This document shows positions 42,045 to 56,799 of a DNA stretch of 64,000 nt, one piece after another. The notes beneath the pieces are model-generated. The model did not search any database, was not told the DNA's origin, and was given only the letters and a program-made list of their open reading frames with translations. Source of the DNA: Urechis unicinctus (taxonomy: Eukaryota; Annelida; Polychaeta; Xenopneusta; Urechidae); NCBI GenBank assembly GCA_034190875.2, contig CM067351.1, positions 8,756,953 to 8,820,952 on the forward strand, in the 5' to 3' direction. Numbering within the stretch: the stretch's first letter is position 1; each line of letters begins with the position of its first letter. The position numbers and the translations under genes are program-made.

Positions 42045-45000
42045 AGGAAATATCCATAACATATGGCATGAGTTAAAAATACTGCCAGATAAAGTAACGT
42101 AAACCTTAACATCCCATGAATAAATATTGTTTGAAAGTTTAAGAGCACCTTCTCTTGGGACATATCGACGGATGGACCGGCTATAATACACTACCCACTG
42201 TGCTTAATTTCAGCGCCGTCAATAACAATACCATATGCAGCATTACTTATCTAAATTATGCCTTTATTATGTCTACATCACAAGTACAATGTCCTCGTGC
42301 AATATTGATAATTGGGGTTAAAAGCAGTGGATAATGTCTATTGGTTATCACTGTATCGATGTATGAGTGTATGTCATACACTGCTACAAATGTAACCGAG
42401 CTTGACTCTGACATTCAATGGAAGGTCTGTGATTGGACGTTATCTAGCGAGTTTGAGTGTAGCGTCTTAATGGGCTTCAAAACTAACTTATTTTTGTATT
42501 ACTTATACAGATTGATTACAGCCACAAACTCTACTCAGTTATATTACACACAACCAATGTTCGTGTTTTCAGGTAGAATAATAAACTTTTCTGAATAACT
42601 CACTGTCGTAATTGACGAAAAACATTCAATCACATCGGGCTGCGTGCAAATTGCGGAAAATACGAAATCCATGTTTCTTATTTCCTATAGACCGAAACAA
42701 CACATTGAACCTCGGGGCTGTCCGGAAGTCCTTCCTGCAGGGAAGGGTATTTTTTAACAGCGTTTTCCCCAGCCACACAAGGAGACTGTTACAACACAGC
42801 GTGACACATGGCACGACCAATCTATAAGATGATATGCGAGATGGAAGCAAAATGAAAAAATCGAAAGTCTTTGAAGAAGATGCATGGAAGTAAACCTCTA
42901 TGACGTTGATACAAATCCACACAGCGAGAGAGAACGTCACTACAAAATCAATCAAATGAATGATTGGTTAAATGGTCTTTTGCAACACCAAGACAATGCT
43001 TGCGGTGTGAATCAAGTAGGATTGTAATGCTACTACTTGTTTCAAAAGAAATCAGTTTTGATCAATCCAAAGTCAGAGTCGGGATGCGCTTATTAGTGTC
43101 ATGGCGTGTTTTGTCGATCCTCTGGGTGAGCTAGTGGTTCCAAGATATTCTTGCTATATTAGTGCTATTTCCGTATGACACCCGCTAAGCAATGATGCAT
43201 TCGTCACAAATAGGATTGATCGTTTGCAGAAAACTTGAGGTGCATTAAGGGCACACCCATATAGCTTTTTGGCTGCTAATATAAAATATTTGCTGTGTAG
43301 CATGCCGTTCATGCTTGGCAACCTCGGTCTTGTCACAACAATCCAAAAGTAGCATCAAACCGAAGTGGAACAAGTATGTTTATTCATAGCCTGAGACCTT
43401 CAGTTGCGAGTTCATATCATGGCGGAAGATTGCAATTACAACTGAACTCTCTGTTCTATGCTATCCGTGACCAGCTGGCTACCTTACAATGCTTGTACCG
43501 GTTTCCAGTTAATGCTAGTTACCTTAAATCGCCAGTACGGGTCAAAACATAATTAAATCGCATTAGATTCATTTCATTATACTGTATTGCGTGACGAGTA
43601 TACTGAAAAACCCTTACACGAAATACAACATCTATCACATTACATTAAGTGATCAAAAATCATTTGCATTTACACAACTTTGCCAAAATTTGACATATAT
43701 CTATAGTGCGCTCGTTTTTGCCCTTAACGCCATCTTTGTTTCTGATCCAATTAAACTTCCTTCGAAGATTGGTGAATGACTGTCTACCATGCATTTAGCA
43801 ACCAGCAGCCAATCACACGTCTTATGAGAGTTCCTCCGAGCTAAGACTAATAACAACTGAGTGTGTCCATTGCCTTCATCAGCCAATTTAATCGAGATGT
43901 ATAGTGCGCATGGCGTCACCTGGTTGGCTTTAAAGCTGGTGCCACGCAAATGTATTTATATTTGGACAGACATTTGGTTTATTCACAAATTGAGCCACTG
44001 TGTAACCCAAGGCGTTAAAATTGTTTCATGTTTGTGTCGTCAATCGTTCACGAATCCACCCTAGCACCTTTAACATGGGATGTGCTGACGTATGCTATTC
44101 GATCCGATCGGAGATTATTCCGACTACTCATACGTACATAACCACAAAGTTATCACAGCTGCTACAGGAAATCATACGCACAGCTGTAAGGCATATAATA
44201 CCTATATATAGACCAGACATTTAAAATCCACTTGCCAGCACACCGTCGATAAGTAGAAGCATAAATATACTAACCTCATTATTTCGACTGAGGATGTTAT
44301 GGTTAGTAGTGGTTTATCAACGGCTTATCAAATATGATGCTCCAACAAAATGTTGTGGTCTAAGTTATGAATCAGTCAAGTGGACTGGATGAATATTCGT
44401 ACACACTAACAGTGGAATGCATTTACATATTAAGTTGAAGATGCAACGCCGTAGTGTTAATGAAATTAAGATGGCTTTATAACAATGCCGGAAATGATAT
44501 AAACAGCACAGAATAAGCTGTGACCAAAGATTTAGAGCAGAGAACAACATCGAGATCTCATATCATTCAAAAATCAGCGGCATTTAGGTAAATCGTAAAT
44601 AGGAAGAGCCTAAAAATCATTTCATCATTTGCAAACAAACCCAAAAGCGATTCACTACTGTGCAAGGTTAAAATTGAAAATTAAAATAACCATAGGTCTG
44701 ATAAAGGGCAGTGTCAATGTCGTAATAATAACAAGGAAAGATTTACTTAATTGCTACTTTGAATCATTATTCACTGATGCAATAGCGATGAGAAAATGAC
44801 ACCATTGCATAACAACTTGAGTAGTATCCTATCAACCACCACGTAAGAGTTATGATGCACATGTTGCGGTTGTTATGTATCTTTCAGCTTCTACCGCCGT
44901 TGGACTGTCGTTTAATAATCAGCTATCTGTTTCTAGTTTCTTGCGTGGCGCATTACATTTATATTTCGGGTTTTGTTCTAGTGTTCTTTTTGCGGCCAGG

Positions 45001-46052
45001 TTTTTCCCTTAGAGCATTGCGCTATATTGACAAAGAAACAAGTGAGTTGCAATAAGCTCGCATTGCTGAATTATATCAATTCAAATCGGGAAATCACCGA
45101 GAGTGATTACATCCTGAGTATCGACACAGATTGTTAGACGCACCTTTGTACCATTTATAAAGAGCAGGATATTGCAGAAGCTAATCAATCAATAAAATAT
45201 CCAAGCCACTTGGCCTGCATCAATAACGCAGCAATCGAGATTATCGATTACGTCCTCCATCGCCTCTGATTGGGCATTCGTAGTTATTCAAGGTATATTA
45301 CACCAAAAATCATTACAATTCTGTTTTGAAATATGCTTTATTATCTGCGTTTATTAATGATACATCGAACTTTGCGTCCAATCAGTAACCCCTGCTATTT
45401 GTACGATCTTTGTTAAGTCCGATAATTTAAGTTGCGAATGGAAGTGAACTCAAATAAAGCTGACGCTACAATACATCCGTCTTAATACCAACTGGAAATG
45501 TAATATTAATCAACCGCAGTTACACTTCCAACGGTACGGTGATTCTGCACCTCATTCGTTTACTTGCATAATGACCACCAAAATAGGGGATTCATTTCAC
45601 CCGCTGTGACAGCTCATGATGGTAATACGTGCAACAAATGTTTTACGATACAGCATGGCTTTCTAATCAGTTAGTAAGGTTGTGTCCCATGTAACAGCTT
45701 TGGCATAATAGCCGCCTGCATCATTGCGAGGTGCCAATAATTATTTCCTACTTCTCTGAATCTTTAAAGCTTTGGCACCGGGAGTATAATATTATATCAT
45801 TCAATTTTATTACCATACACAAATGAAATGTTTGAGTAGCATATTGATTCAATAAAATTTTTCGGTCAACTGGTCTAGAAAGTAATGGTTTTCGTCTTTC
45901 TTGACATGCCATATATTTGTTTATATTTGTAAAAAAATTAGATCATACTTGTTACATATACATATATATATGCATATATATAAATATATATATATATATA
46001 ATTTTATATACATATATATATTTATATATATATTTATGAAATTTGAATTTTT

Positions 46053-46101
<49 letters not shown>

Positions 46102-46121
46102 TACACACACACACATATAAT

Positions 46122-46161
<40 letters not shown>

Positions 46162-46445
46162 TATATATATATATATATACATATATATGCATTCATGTAT
46201 ATATATATATATAAAATATTTAAATGTATATGTATATGTATATATGTATATACATATATATAGATATATATCTGTGTGAGTGTGTATGTGTGTATGTGTG
46301 TGTCTTTGTTTGTGTGTATCTACACTACACAACAAAAGCTTACCACCAAGCAGTACATGTTTTGCTCATATAAGTAATCGATCTTAATTAACCTCCGTGC
46401 ACCACGTTTTATATATACATTTTATTCTATTCCGTTTGTACTGAA
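42045..46445. other. Block private to segment B; no gene
   Basis: Segment A passes from the partner of 42040 to the partner of 46455 in about 230 bases, but here 4.4 kb intervenes. It contains the unit at 45040-45260 shared with A 13975-14200 and a TA-rich microsatellite at its right end. No coding frame is supported. Confidence 0.55.
45955..46320. repeat. Irregular TA-rich microsatellite with TG tail
   Basis: Short TA runs mixed with CATATATA, TTTATATA and ACACAC blocks, then a GTGTGTATGTGTG tail from 46272. Much less pure than the arrays at 30.7 and 35.7 kb. Confidence 0.92.
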
Positions 46446-46459
46446 GGGATGTCTATCTT

Positions 46460-46690
46460 GCTGGAGGTTAACTTGGTTGACAAATGGGCGTCTGGATGAC
46501 ATTTGTTTTAGTTAACAAACTCTCAAATTGGAAACCCAGAATATAGTAACTTGCCATTCATCTTTGCCGACATATTAAGTCAGAATTAGCCAACATTGAA
46601 GTCCAACAAGTCCGTGTTTCCCAAGGCTTTGGAATCATTTCCTTGCACTGTTTTGGTGACGACTCAAATTAACGACGAGAAGCAGATGTA
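46460..46690 (+). repeat. Dispersed unit Y, copy in segment B
   Basis: Direct partner of 9650-9850: TTGACAAATGGGCGTCTGG, TTTAGTTAACAAAC, GCCATTCATCTTTGCC and GTCCAACAAGTC in the same order with few differences. Confidence 0.85.
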
Positions 46691-48630
46691 AATGACGGTT
46701 AGAAAGAAAGCGTTACATACAGAGGTTTATGCGTTCGGGGCTCGACTTTGCCCAAGTATCTGAAACCGCGTCAATTTCTACCAGACGCTGAAAATGCTAA
46801 TACGGCCTTTGGCAAGCATGTTTATAACCATCTGTAGTCATATCAAAATTCGATTACTGCAAGGTAATCTACGGCTGTCGTAGAGGCGGATTGATCGATG
46901 CATGGTTATTGTCCATTTGAAAGGTAAGGCGACCAGGCTTATATAGGTGTTTAGACTGCTATATTCATGAACCATGGCTCCAAACACAATCACTACAATC
47001 ATTTTTATATCATCCGGGAATGAAGCTGAGTAATGCAACTTCATGCTAAACACTATTTAATCTAACAATCGACTTTCGTATCACTAACTCATAGACCTCT
47101 ATTGCTGTAATGTAGCTTAATATTTTAGCTCCTAGTCAATCCAAGTACTTATGGATGAGTGTCAATGACAATTGTTGTCCCGCATGCAATTTGCACTGTT
47201 TCAGATTAAATTAAAGTTCGGCTTTTAAGCGTGTTTGTATCAATGACGCATTCCTGAAAATCGAATTTACGTTATGCAATGAATAAGTGTTCTGAAATAA
47301 TGTACTTGCGGCAGATATTTCTTATTGCAACCGGCTATTGCATTGCATAGCATTATTATTGGCATTCACTGCATAAGGGAGTTTGTCTTCTCTAAAAAAG
47401 GTGTTGGTTTAACAGTGCTCTTTATAATATGAAGGATCAAGTGATCGTGCATATCTTTATCAAACCTACGGACCAGATATTACTGTCAACCAATTGTCTC
47501 CGTATCCTTCCTGTAGACCAGGGATACAAATGCTTGCCTTCATCAACACATGTATTGGACAGAAAAGAGGAGCGAGCATTTTATCATTGTTTCCTTACCA
47601 GAACCATTGATAGTCTAGCCACAGCTGAGATGCTGTTATACTCCTGTAAATTATAAATTATAGGGGATGGAATTGTACGACAAGGAATGCGCGTGAATAT
47701 CTGGTCAATGAATATGATTCATATGCTATACAGTTCAAAGTTTCCTCATGTCGAATGTAACAGTTAATCCAGAGAACTTTGCTAACACATAGTAGCCTCT
47801 CTGCAAGGGGAGAAGAAATACACCCCTAATATCGTGGCTCATTCCAAAAAATTGGTGTCGGATAAATATCCGGAGACAGATATGCTGTACAGCTGTTAAC
47901 AATAAAGGAAATATATGTATAATGTAAGCGTGATTAGGCTGTCACCTCTGGATCAGAGTAGAATACTATGATGTAGGGTGTGGGAATGCTAATCACTTAA
48001 TATAGGGACTGTAAAGGTATGGTAACATATGGTGCAGCTTGGGATTGGTTGGCATGACCTTGATGACAATATCGTGAAGCTTAGACACCACCACAGGTAC
48101 TGCGTCTTTTTATTTCAAATCGATTGAAATGTACGAAAAATATATTCATGGTTGATAGAAATATCCAAAGCAAATAATTTGAATCACACTATTTGGTCCG
48201 GAATCCATGACAAAACAAAGCTACAGCCTTATGCCCTATTTACTTCTCTTGCCAAAAGATTTATTTAAATCACGAGGAACACAATATCAGCTGCCGCTAT
48301 ACTGATCGGCATCCCATGCTTCGGTGATGCACCATGACAATCACACACTTATAACACCTTGTGTCATACCTTTCGACGTCCTATAAGGGAACTATTGGTC
48401 ACATAAGCAATGAAAAGCCATAATACTCCTCAAAACAGGACTTTGTACAAAAACCGCTGCTAGATTTGTAACGATGCAGTTTGATTATTCAACATAATGT
48501 GTATTGTTGATGTCGTGACAATATCATTAAACTTTTACATTACCATGCAAACTGCATCATTTAATGCAACACACACACGAGCGATGGCTATTCAGAAGTA
48601 CAAGTGAAAGTGCTACAGATACTCATATAT

Positions 48631-48646
48631 GGGGGGGGGGGGGGGG
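48631..48646 (+). repeat. Run of 16 G
   Basis: Partner of the 20-G run at 12845. Right after it both copies read TGGC, then TGCCAGCTGCCAGATATATG. Confidence 0.97.
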
Positions 48647-49317
48647 TGGCAGTGCCAGCTGCCAGATATATGTTTTGTTTATTGCCGATTTCCTGTCCCT
48701 ACCGTGGACCAGAATTTAGTCAGGTTCAAGAAGACAAAGATTATCGTCCACATGGACTTTATATCTAAGCGACTAAACTTTCATAAAATATTCGCGAATG
48801 GCAAATACCGACCAGGTTAATGGAAGCCATGTATAGTATGAGTAAACAGCAGTTGTTATTACGGCATCCTGATGCTATATCGTGACGCGCTGAATGGCAG
48901 TGCAATCTATACCCTATAGAAGTTCCGTGAGGTGCGTCGTCAAACGATAATGAATCGACCCCCCTCCCCCACCCCAAAACTGGGGCATGGTCTAAAAGAG
49001 CTAATATGTGGGATATGGGACTCACATAGTTCATGGTGTACAGCAGTTGCGACACCCGTATGCTACCTCAATACGTTATTGTCTCAGTGCTTATCGGATA
49101 AAAGGGCGGCTAGAATTGGCGGAGCACTTTTCTTCCAGTTTGTTCTCGATATGTATGAGTTTATGTCACCCTGTGAATTGCAGTATGTTGGAAATTAGAC
49201 TCATTAAGTAAGAACTTCTTTCACATAACGGTTAAGTATACCTTATAGCGGTGATTACGATGATGACCTGAATTATGAAGATGGCCAGGATGCTGGATGA
49301 TGGTGATGGTGAAAGAG

Positions 49318-49320
49318 ACA

Positions 49321-49380
<60 letters not shown>
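49318..49380 (+). repeat. Pure (ATG)n microsatellite
   Basis: About 20 ATG/GAT units without interruption, at the position of the interrupted tract at 13440-13560 in segment A. The poly-Ile minus-strand frame is an artefact. Confidence 0.97.
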
Positions 49381-51834
49381 CACAGGGCGGCAATCAGATT
49401 TCGATAATACACACATAAAGGTTCATCGGATATTGATGGCAACCGCTGGTCGTTCATATATCACCCCCTTTGAACTGTCGTTTATGAAGCTACCTGCTTC
49501 CAGTTTTTTGCCCGTGTAGTCCGTTAAAACTATTTTTGGTGAAAATCTGGCGCATGTATTGCCCATAGGATTCGTCGATTCGTAGCTGGTTGAGTTTGAA
49601 TGTTCTTTTCTTGGCTTAATTATTTTCCCAAGTAGCATAGACCATTGTACAGAATTAACGAAAGCAAAAGAGGTGAAGCATTTAGGTCGCAGTAAGCTTA
49701 CTTTTGTTACACCCTCAGAATAGTATCGCGAATCGCTCAGTATTATTTCGATATTATCAGGTGTTTGGACTTTATCATATTCCATGGCTTGGAAAGAGCA
49801 AAACTGCTAGCCTTAACTTATTTCCCCGTAAAGAAGCTGATTCTGAGTTTCAAATCATGCTCATGGTTCAATTTGATCACCAGATGGTTGTGATGTAGAA
49901 CATTCCTTTGCGCTCCATCACTGGAATTGTCCATCGTTCTGATTAGATCATATATATCAGCCTTCTTCTATATCTTGATATATTTTCCTCGTGCAAACCT
50001 CATCCTTTACATTCTGTAATGTTATTTCCTCCGTAGACAGCAGTTGCATTCGCGAAGAACCACCCGATATCAGCTGGAACAAATCATGGCAAATAATATC
50101 TCGGCAACAAATTCGAAACGATTCCGAAATCGAACCAACTAGTTCCTAGTTTGATGCTTGCCATTGTCGGCCTAAGCGTTTACCACCTCAACCAATAATT
50201 AGGGTGCATCGATGTCTCTCATTGTCAAGTGACATGTTCCTAACATCTTTAGCAGCGAAATTATCCTTTTAGCGGCTGGTTTGATTGACAGGGAGTCAAT
50301 CTGCGAGCAAGCGGCTAGATATGACACTTGCCGTTCATGTGTTTACCTTTACCTATCACAACAGCACATAGGCCAGCAGCGAAAGATGGTCTACATATCA
50401 ACGTAGCCATTTACCTGTATCAGGTGCAAACATAATAATTGCGGCCTCATTTCTCGCTATGAAGATCACACCATTTAGTAATAGTGACAAGATGGCAAGT
50501 CAAATGAGGTAAATAATCGTTACAAGGAGACAAACGTCACAGAGAGCCTTCTAATCCAAGCCCAACGTGAAGAATAATGACCATCGGCGGCCTCGTGTCA
50601 TCTATTGTACTTGTCTACCAACTTCTGTTTGTGCGGCCGTTCACGGGAGGTGAACAGTATAATGATGTTGAAGTTTGTCAGGACGTGTTGTTAATGACTT
50701 CACACTATACGCATGCCGTCAGCAACAATGATATAGAACGTTGTCCTCACCAGACATGTAATATGAGTTCAGTAAAGGGAAATTAATATCGGAATATTCG
50801 CAGCTTTGTTAAACAGCCCCCGTGGAACATACAGGTCTACCTCGATAAACCGCTCGAATCCGGGTCCATAAATCGAAGCCGAGAGATTAACGATAGCGCG
50901 AGTTAGCGAATTTGGATCGAAAGTAGCGCCCCTAGCGAACAGAGGGAAACTAGCATAGCCCGTCATCCTACGTTTTTTGCGTGTTAAACTTGTCAATAGG
51001 ATTGCTATACCAATAAGTAATGACAAAGAACTTTATTACATTAATTCAAATGCTTTTAAGTGCTTTAAATGGTGTATGGTTCGGTTTAGGTTATATTAAA
51101 TTATTTTGAGATGAATTAAAGCGGACGAGGAATAAAATGAAAAGTATCAAAAGCATTATGAAATTGATGGTCAAGTGAATGAGATTCCGTTATAGTACAC
51201 AAAAGTGCAATTTGATAATAAAAGGAAACACTGATCAATCAAAATTGAATATGATCGAACCGTTAATATATCTGTAGCAAATTTATACATGACTCGAAAC
51301 CGCAGAAGACATAACATGTAATCTGACATGGTCTACAAACAATTTTCAGTTTCAGCCTTATCACCCTTCTTGTTCAGTCGTGCCCTAGGCTGTAAGTGTA
51401 CTATCCCTTAGTACTTATCAATAATACTAAGACCTTATAGATGCAGACTAATAATTCATCTCCCAGCCAACAGCTTTTAATCCACTATGAGCGCTAATAT
51501 TCAGCACTGAATGTATCAAAAATTTATCAATTGTTGTCCTGCATACAATATTCATTGAATCGCTAGTTCGCCAAGTACCATGAGTGTTGACAAGCACTGC
51601 ATAAGTAGTTAGAGCAACTATATGTTAATGTAGGCAGTGTCAAATAATTCTGCATTACTTGAGTTGAACGTAAGCCCACCAATTAGCCGCATAGCTTCCT
51701 TCTTTACTAGTGATACAAGGTTGCTTTCATCAGCAATTTTATGCGACAGAAAGGACTAAAAGTCGCTTATTTTGTCTTTGCAGCATTGCTCCTTTGTCAG
51801 CATTGTTGTTTATCCAGTTACAGCTAATGAGTTA

Positions 51835-52620
51835 CATTTATGTATTCGGTCAATGATAGGAGTGGATATGAATAGATGAGATTTAGGCGCATAAAAACCT
51901 TATTAGCCTAGATGTTATTTTTCGTAACAATCGACGCGTTAATATCTATGCCATAAATTTACGGTAAAAGATACTACGAGAACATTTTGCAGCCAAACGA
52001 GCATTTCTAAAATAGGCGACTTCAAGGCGTTAAGAGTGTCACTTCAAGTCTCTTAGTTCATTCCCAGGAACTTGGTTTAGACAAATATCCGGCGACAGAG
52101 TACATGCGCAGCTACGAACTATGAAGGCAAAGATGTGAATATTGTACGCACGCTTATGTCGTCACGTCTATATTAGACTTAGTGTCTGTATTTTCGAAAC
52201 TGATAGTCACACAGAATTTTTTTTATATTTATGTATTTAGTAAATGATAAGGGTGGATATAAGTAGATAAGATTTCGACGCATAAAAACCTCATGAACAT
52301 TGATGTTAGTTTTCGTAATAACCGCACGTTAATATCTGTGCCATATGTGTGAGTCAAATAGTATTTGTTCTGAGTACCGGTATGTCTACAGTAAATGCTA
52401 CTCAAGAGAACATGATGCAGCCAAACGAGTACTTCTATGACAGACTTATCAGCGACTGCCCAGTTGTGATGCTGCAAGGAGTGACGAGTGTCACTCCTAG
52501 TGTCTAAGACAAATTCCGGCGACAGAGATGTTTCGCAGCTGCGAATAATAAAGGCTAGGGTGGGAATACTGTAAGCCCGATCATGTCGTCACGTCTATGT
52601 CAGGCCAAAATACTGTATCT
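51835..52620 (+). repeat. Two-copy local duplication, period about 390 bases
   Basis: Words such as GGTGGATATRARTAGAT, GCATAAAAACCT, TTTTCGTAA and TTAATATCT occur at 51850-51950 and again at 52250-52340. The GGCGACAGAG and CAGCTRCGAA words occur at 52090 and 52510. Segment A has one copy (20630-20960). Confidence 0.8.
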
Positions 52621-53089
52621 GTATGTTCGGAACAATAATAAATAGTTGAAAGTACGGTTATATGGAGCGGCTTAAGATGGTTCTACATGACCCCTTTGAC
52701 AACATCATGAAGCTTAAACATGAATACACTTGCTGTATTGCGTCTTATTTTCAACTTTTTATTTCAAAATGATCCAAAGGAAAGCAAATTTGTTCCAAAA
52801 TTATTGGCAATAATGATGTGATGCCATTCAGGAAAGAAAGATTCTCATCAAAACCCACGTAATTGATGTTAGATAATCTGGTCCAGAGTCACACCACAGG
52901 ATGAATTTTAATCACAAAGCCAAACCATCAGCTGTGGCCATATTGTCGACATTGTTTTTCGCATTCTTTCTTCTATGTTAATATCTCATTCCATTTATAA
53001 TCCCCTCTTACTCTTAGGTGAAACCAATGGCCGTACAAATGGTAATCTCCAACACCCTGGGAACTTACATCGCTGTCTTCAAAAGATAG

Positions 53090-54060
53090 CCGCATTCAAT
53101 ATATAAAGAGCTACAAAATAAGCATCTCTAATACGTTCATGTCATGCAATATGTCACCATCAGATATGAATCACCGCCAAACAGCACAACTTACAAAAGC
53201 ACACGAAAACTCACGCACCTACTACTCACCAATATATTGCGTGTTACCTCATGCGACCTCATTAGAGACTATGAACAACACTCTGTGCGTCATTTGATTT
53301 ATCACAATACGCAGATGACTCGGTCGTATGGTCTATTTGATGGTTAAGATTGCAATGAGTGTCAATTTGAGTATGAGGTGCCATATCTGTGATGAAAATC
53401 ATCACACGAGAAAACAATGGAACAGAATACACTAAAAACGGTTTAAGCATGCACATAAGCCTGGGCAGCTGTGTTCCGATACTATCTACACTACTATTGC
53501 CTGCGGTATTAAATATCTTAACAACACGTTTATCGGTTTCTAGCTGTAAGCAATGTTAACTCCTTGTGGGGCGAATGACGAATATAAGTTGGCATCTCAA
53601 TAAGACAGATGCATATTATACGAGCTACTCTAAATTGGTTTCAACGTTTTGCTGTTTTGCTAAATAAGGTATGAAACTCACAGATTCTCTTTCTTTGATA
53701 AATGACACCATTAGATTACGACAAATGATAAGCCACCCAAAGATCTGCGTGACACCAAGTACATGATATAACATAATATGTATTCGTGGTGACAGCTCAA
53801 TGAAGGTCGTCACTTGAGTATTCAGCAAAAGCCCTCATGTGACTTATAAAGCAAAGATGATCGCATTACTGCTGACTGGCATTGCTGAACTGCACACAGA
53901 GTGGTCTCCCGCATCGCCGCACGCATGATGTTGGTTCATCACTTGACTTTGTAGACAGTGCCTTTCGATGTGTCAACTACTCTTATTAGATTAATGAAGT
54001 ATCCATGCACTCCTACCAATTGGTTGTATCAGGAGGTTTCAATGTGTCTCTCCCGACTGC
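53090..54060 (+). repeat. Dispersed T-W unit, copy 3
   Basis: Partner of 24150-24990: AAAAGATAGCC, CTACAAAATAAGCATCTCTA, CACGCACCTACTACTC, GTGACAGCTCAATGAAGGTC, CGCACGCATGATGTTGGTTC. It also matches the shorter copy at 55560 more weakly. Confidence 0.8.
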
Positions 54061-55559
54061 ATTAAGATATATTCAGTTTGCACGCGATGTCAAGCAAACA
54101 TCAAACATTACAAATAAGTGTATAATAGTATCATATCAGCCTCTATATTTCACTTCTGCAAACGATATTACTGTTATCACCAACAACTTCGAAGTGAATA
54201 TAAATTCAAAACAATTCCTTCCTAGTTTATAGCTTAGATATTATCTAAGAAGTAACCGCCTCATCGTATGATTAGAGTGCATTCATGTGTATCCTTGTTT
54301 AACGACAGAAGGTATTATAAAAGGGGAAAATATCGATGATTTAGTTACGTGTGAAAGTATTTGTCACTTTTTAGGAAGAACTGTTCAAATCAAATCAACT
54401 TTAATCGAACCTCAAAGGTTATTATTAATGCTCTATACTTCTACCTCAGAAACAAACACCTGGCAAGCTTATGCATTGTTGAAACTACTGTAACTTTGAC
54501 ATTTTAGCAATAGTACCTTTAAAACCCCAACTAGCCAGTCCTACCATCGACTTTTAGAGCACTAACCTTCAAGACCTATGAATAACCTTTATTGATGCAA
54601 TACGAGCGAATATGTCATATCCCAGTCAATATTTGCATCTACACGTGAGCGTTGATAGGGAGATATTTTGTATTTATCAGAAGTATTTCAATTGTTGAGA
54701 CACAAACAGCGTGATTGATTACAATAAATAAAAAGTTTGCTTAGTTTGCTAATTCTTGAAAATTGTAATCACGTTATGCAATAAGTAAATTAGTTGCGAC
54801 CATTTATGCATTACGTGGTATGATTGTTGGCGAGTACTGTTGAGTCAAGTGTAATGCAAACAATGTACTAGTGTTGTCATATTCTCATACACGTGCACAT
54901 TTAAAACTGATGGGCAAATAAATACACGTTATACCATCTTTCCTCATATCTACTATAGTGACTAATCCAGCGAACCATTTGCTAGCGAAACTCTGTAACT
55001 GCCTGGCTATGATGCTTCTAGTGGCGAAGGTTGGCATCCTTGGGTATTTGATCGGTCCAAACATCTTGCATCAATCAATCATCCAAACAACAAGATTATG
55101 CACAGTTGTTAACATAAAGGCAAAGATGTAGATTTAAAAGTGTACCGGTGTGTAGAGACTGCAGAAACGCTAGCCATTCACATTTTAAAAGTGTGGTAAT
55201 ATGGTTCAGTGTAGTATTTCTTGATATGACCGCGTTGACAATAACCTAAAGCCTAAATATATCGATACATGATGCGTTGCGCTGTTCATCGTATCAAAAA
55301 GATTCAAATGTAAAAAAACACCAAAATATATTTTAAAAACATTTGTCATAAAGTTTAAATTATTACCATTATGATAGAAACAAACTGGTGAAATCTGGAC
55401 TGGGATCTATCCAAAACCAAAACGAAACATATCTGCCCATTTGACTTCCCTTGTTGAGTGATTGATTTCTGACATGGAACACAGCTGAGGTTAAATTGTA
55501 TGCCATTCCTATTCGTAAACCTCACTTCCTTATTTATATATCACCAAATTTTAAATTCC

Positions 55560-56330
55560 CTCGTGTTCTTCAGTGAACCGCCACATCATTCAACAAAAGA
55601 GGACTTCACACAAAAGTACCGGAACATTCCCGCACCTGCTGCCCAATCTTATACTGCGTGTTTGTTGCCCTTTTTCATCCATGCGCGATGATACGAGGCC
55701 ATGGCCTGAACAATGTGTATCCTGTGTTGTATTATAAGGCGTGGTTGTCAAATATGAGCCAGAATGTACGAGGGTTGTGTGATGGTTAACGCTGATGCTA
55801 ACATGCGAACATAGCCGTGAAAACCAAATATAGCATAAAAGAGTGATGCATTTACATAAACCTGGGCATGATACGACTAGACACTCGAAAGATAATGTCT
55901 AGATAAACGCTTACCTTTAGTGTACCTCACCGACACTTTCCAGCCGGGAGCATATATAGCTCTTCGTGTCGGCGAATGTAGGATATATGTTGATCTGACA
56001 ATGACGAGTGTGTGAATACATTGTTCACCTAGACATGCATAACCGCCGCAGTTAAGTGTGCTTCATAACGACACCATATCGAGCATAATGCGTAATCTTT
56101 GTGACAGCACGATAAAAGCTACCACTAGATTATGCAGTCGACGTCTTCGTGTGACTCATAAAGTCAAGATGGTCGCATTATTGCAAAGAGAGATATATCG
56201 CACCACCTCACGCTTAATATTTGTTTACCACTGAATTCTCGCTGACGCTGACGTTTTATTTGTCACACACTTTGTGACTTTCGTTATGTTTGACATAGTC
56301 TTTATAATGTGTGCACCCATCACCTATCTC
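55560..56330 (+). repeat. Dispersed T-W unit, copy 4, with a 180-base insert
   Basis: Partner of 28690-29330 (GTGAACCGCCACATCATTCA, CCCGCACCTGCTGCCC, TGACAGCACGATAAAAGC). It is split by 55885-56064, which has no counterpart in A. Confidence 0.8.
55885..56064. mobile_element. 180-base insertion with internal hairpin, possible MITE
   Basis: In segment A GACTAGACAC is followed directly by ATAACGAC; here 180 bases lie between the two. The insert has an inverted pair CCGACAC (55930-55936) and GTGTCGG (55966-55972) around an AT-rich near-palindrome GAGCATATATAGCTC. I see no terminal inverted repeats or target duplication, so a small non-autonomous element is only one option. Confidence 0.4.
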
Positions 56331-56799
56331 AGAGTTTCAACAACAAATAACCGAGACTTTGAACAACTTACGCAAAGGATAAATGCCAACAAATGATAAA
56401 CATAACACAATTGCATTTCACGGTTTTTGTCAAAGATGCAAAACTTTGAACCGTCAAGCGCATACATATTTCATTACAAATAGCTCAAATCCTCCGTATG
56501 GATCACAATTCATAATGAACCGTGTTAAAAACTTGAAAACTTAATATATTGCATATAAGTCGATCCATATGGACTTATTCTTTAGCATGCAATAAATAAA
56601 CAGCAAAAATAAAATGTTAAACGCAACTGCAATAAGCAACCCAGTTCCTATTTTAAAGCATGCTTTATACAAAAGCACTATTCAGTAAACAAATGAATTA
56701 TTAAAGAATTGTTCATTTATCGAACTCACCAGGGCTATCCTCAAAGCCGCTTGTACTCACGTATACCCTTTAAAAACAGATTGCCTTTATAAAAGAGGA

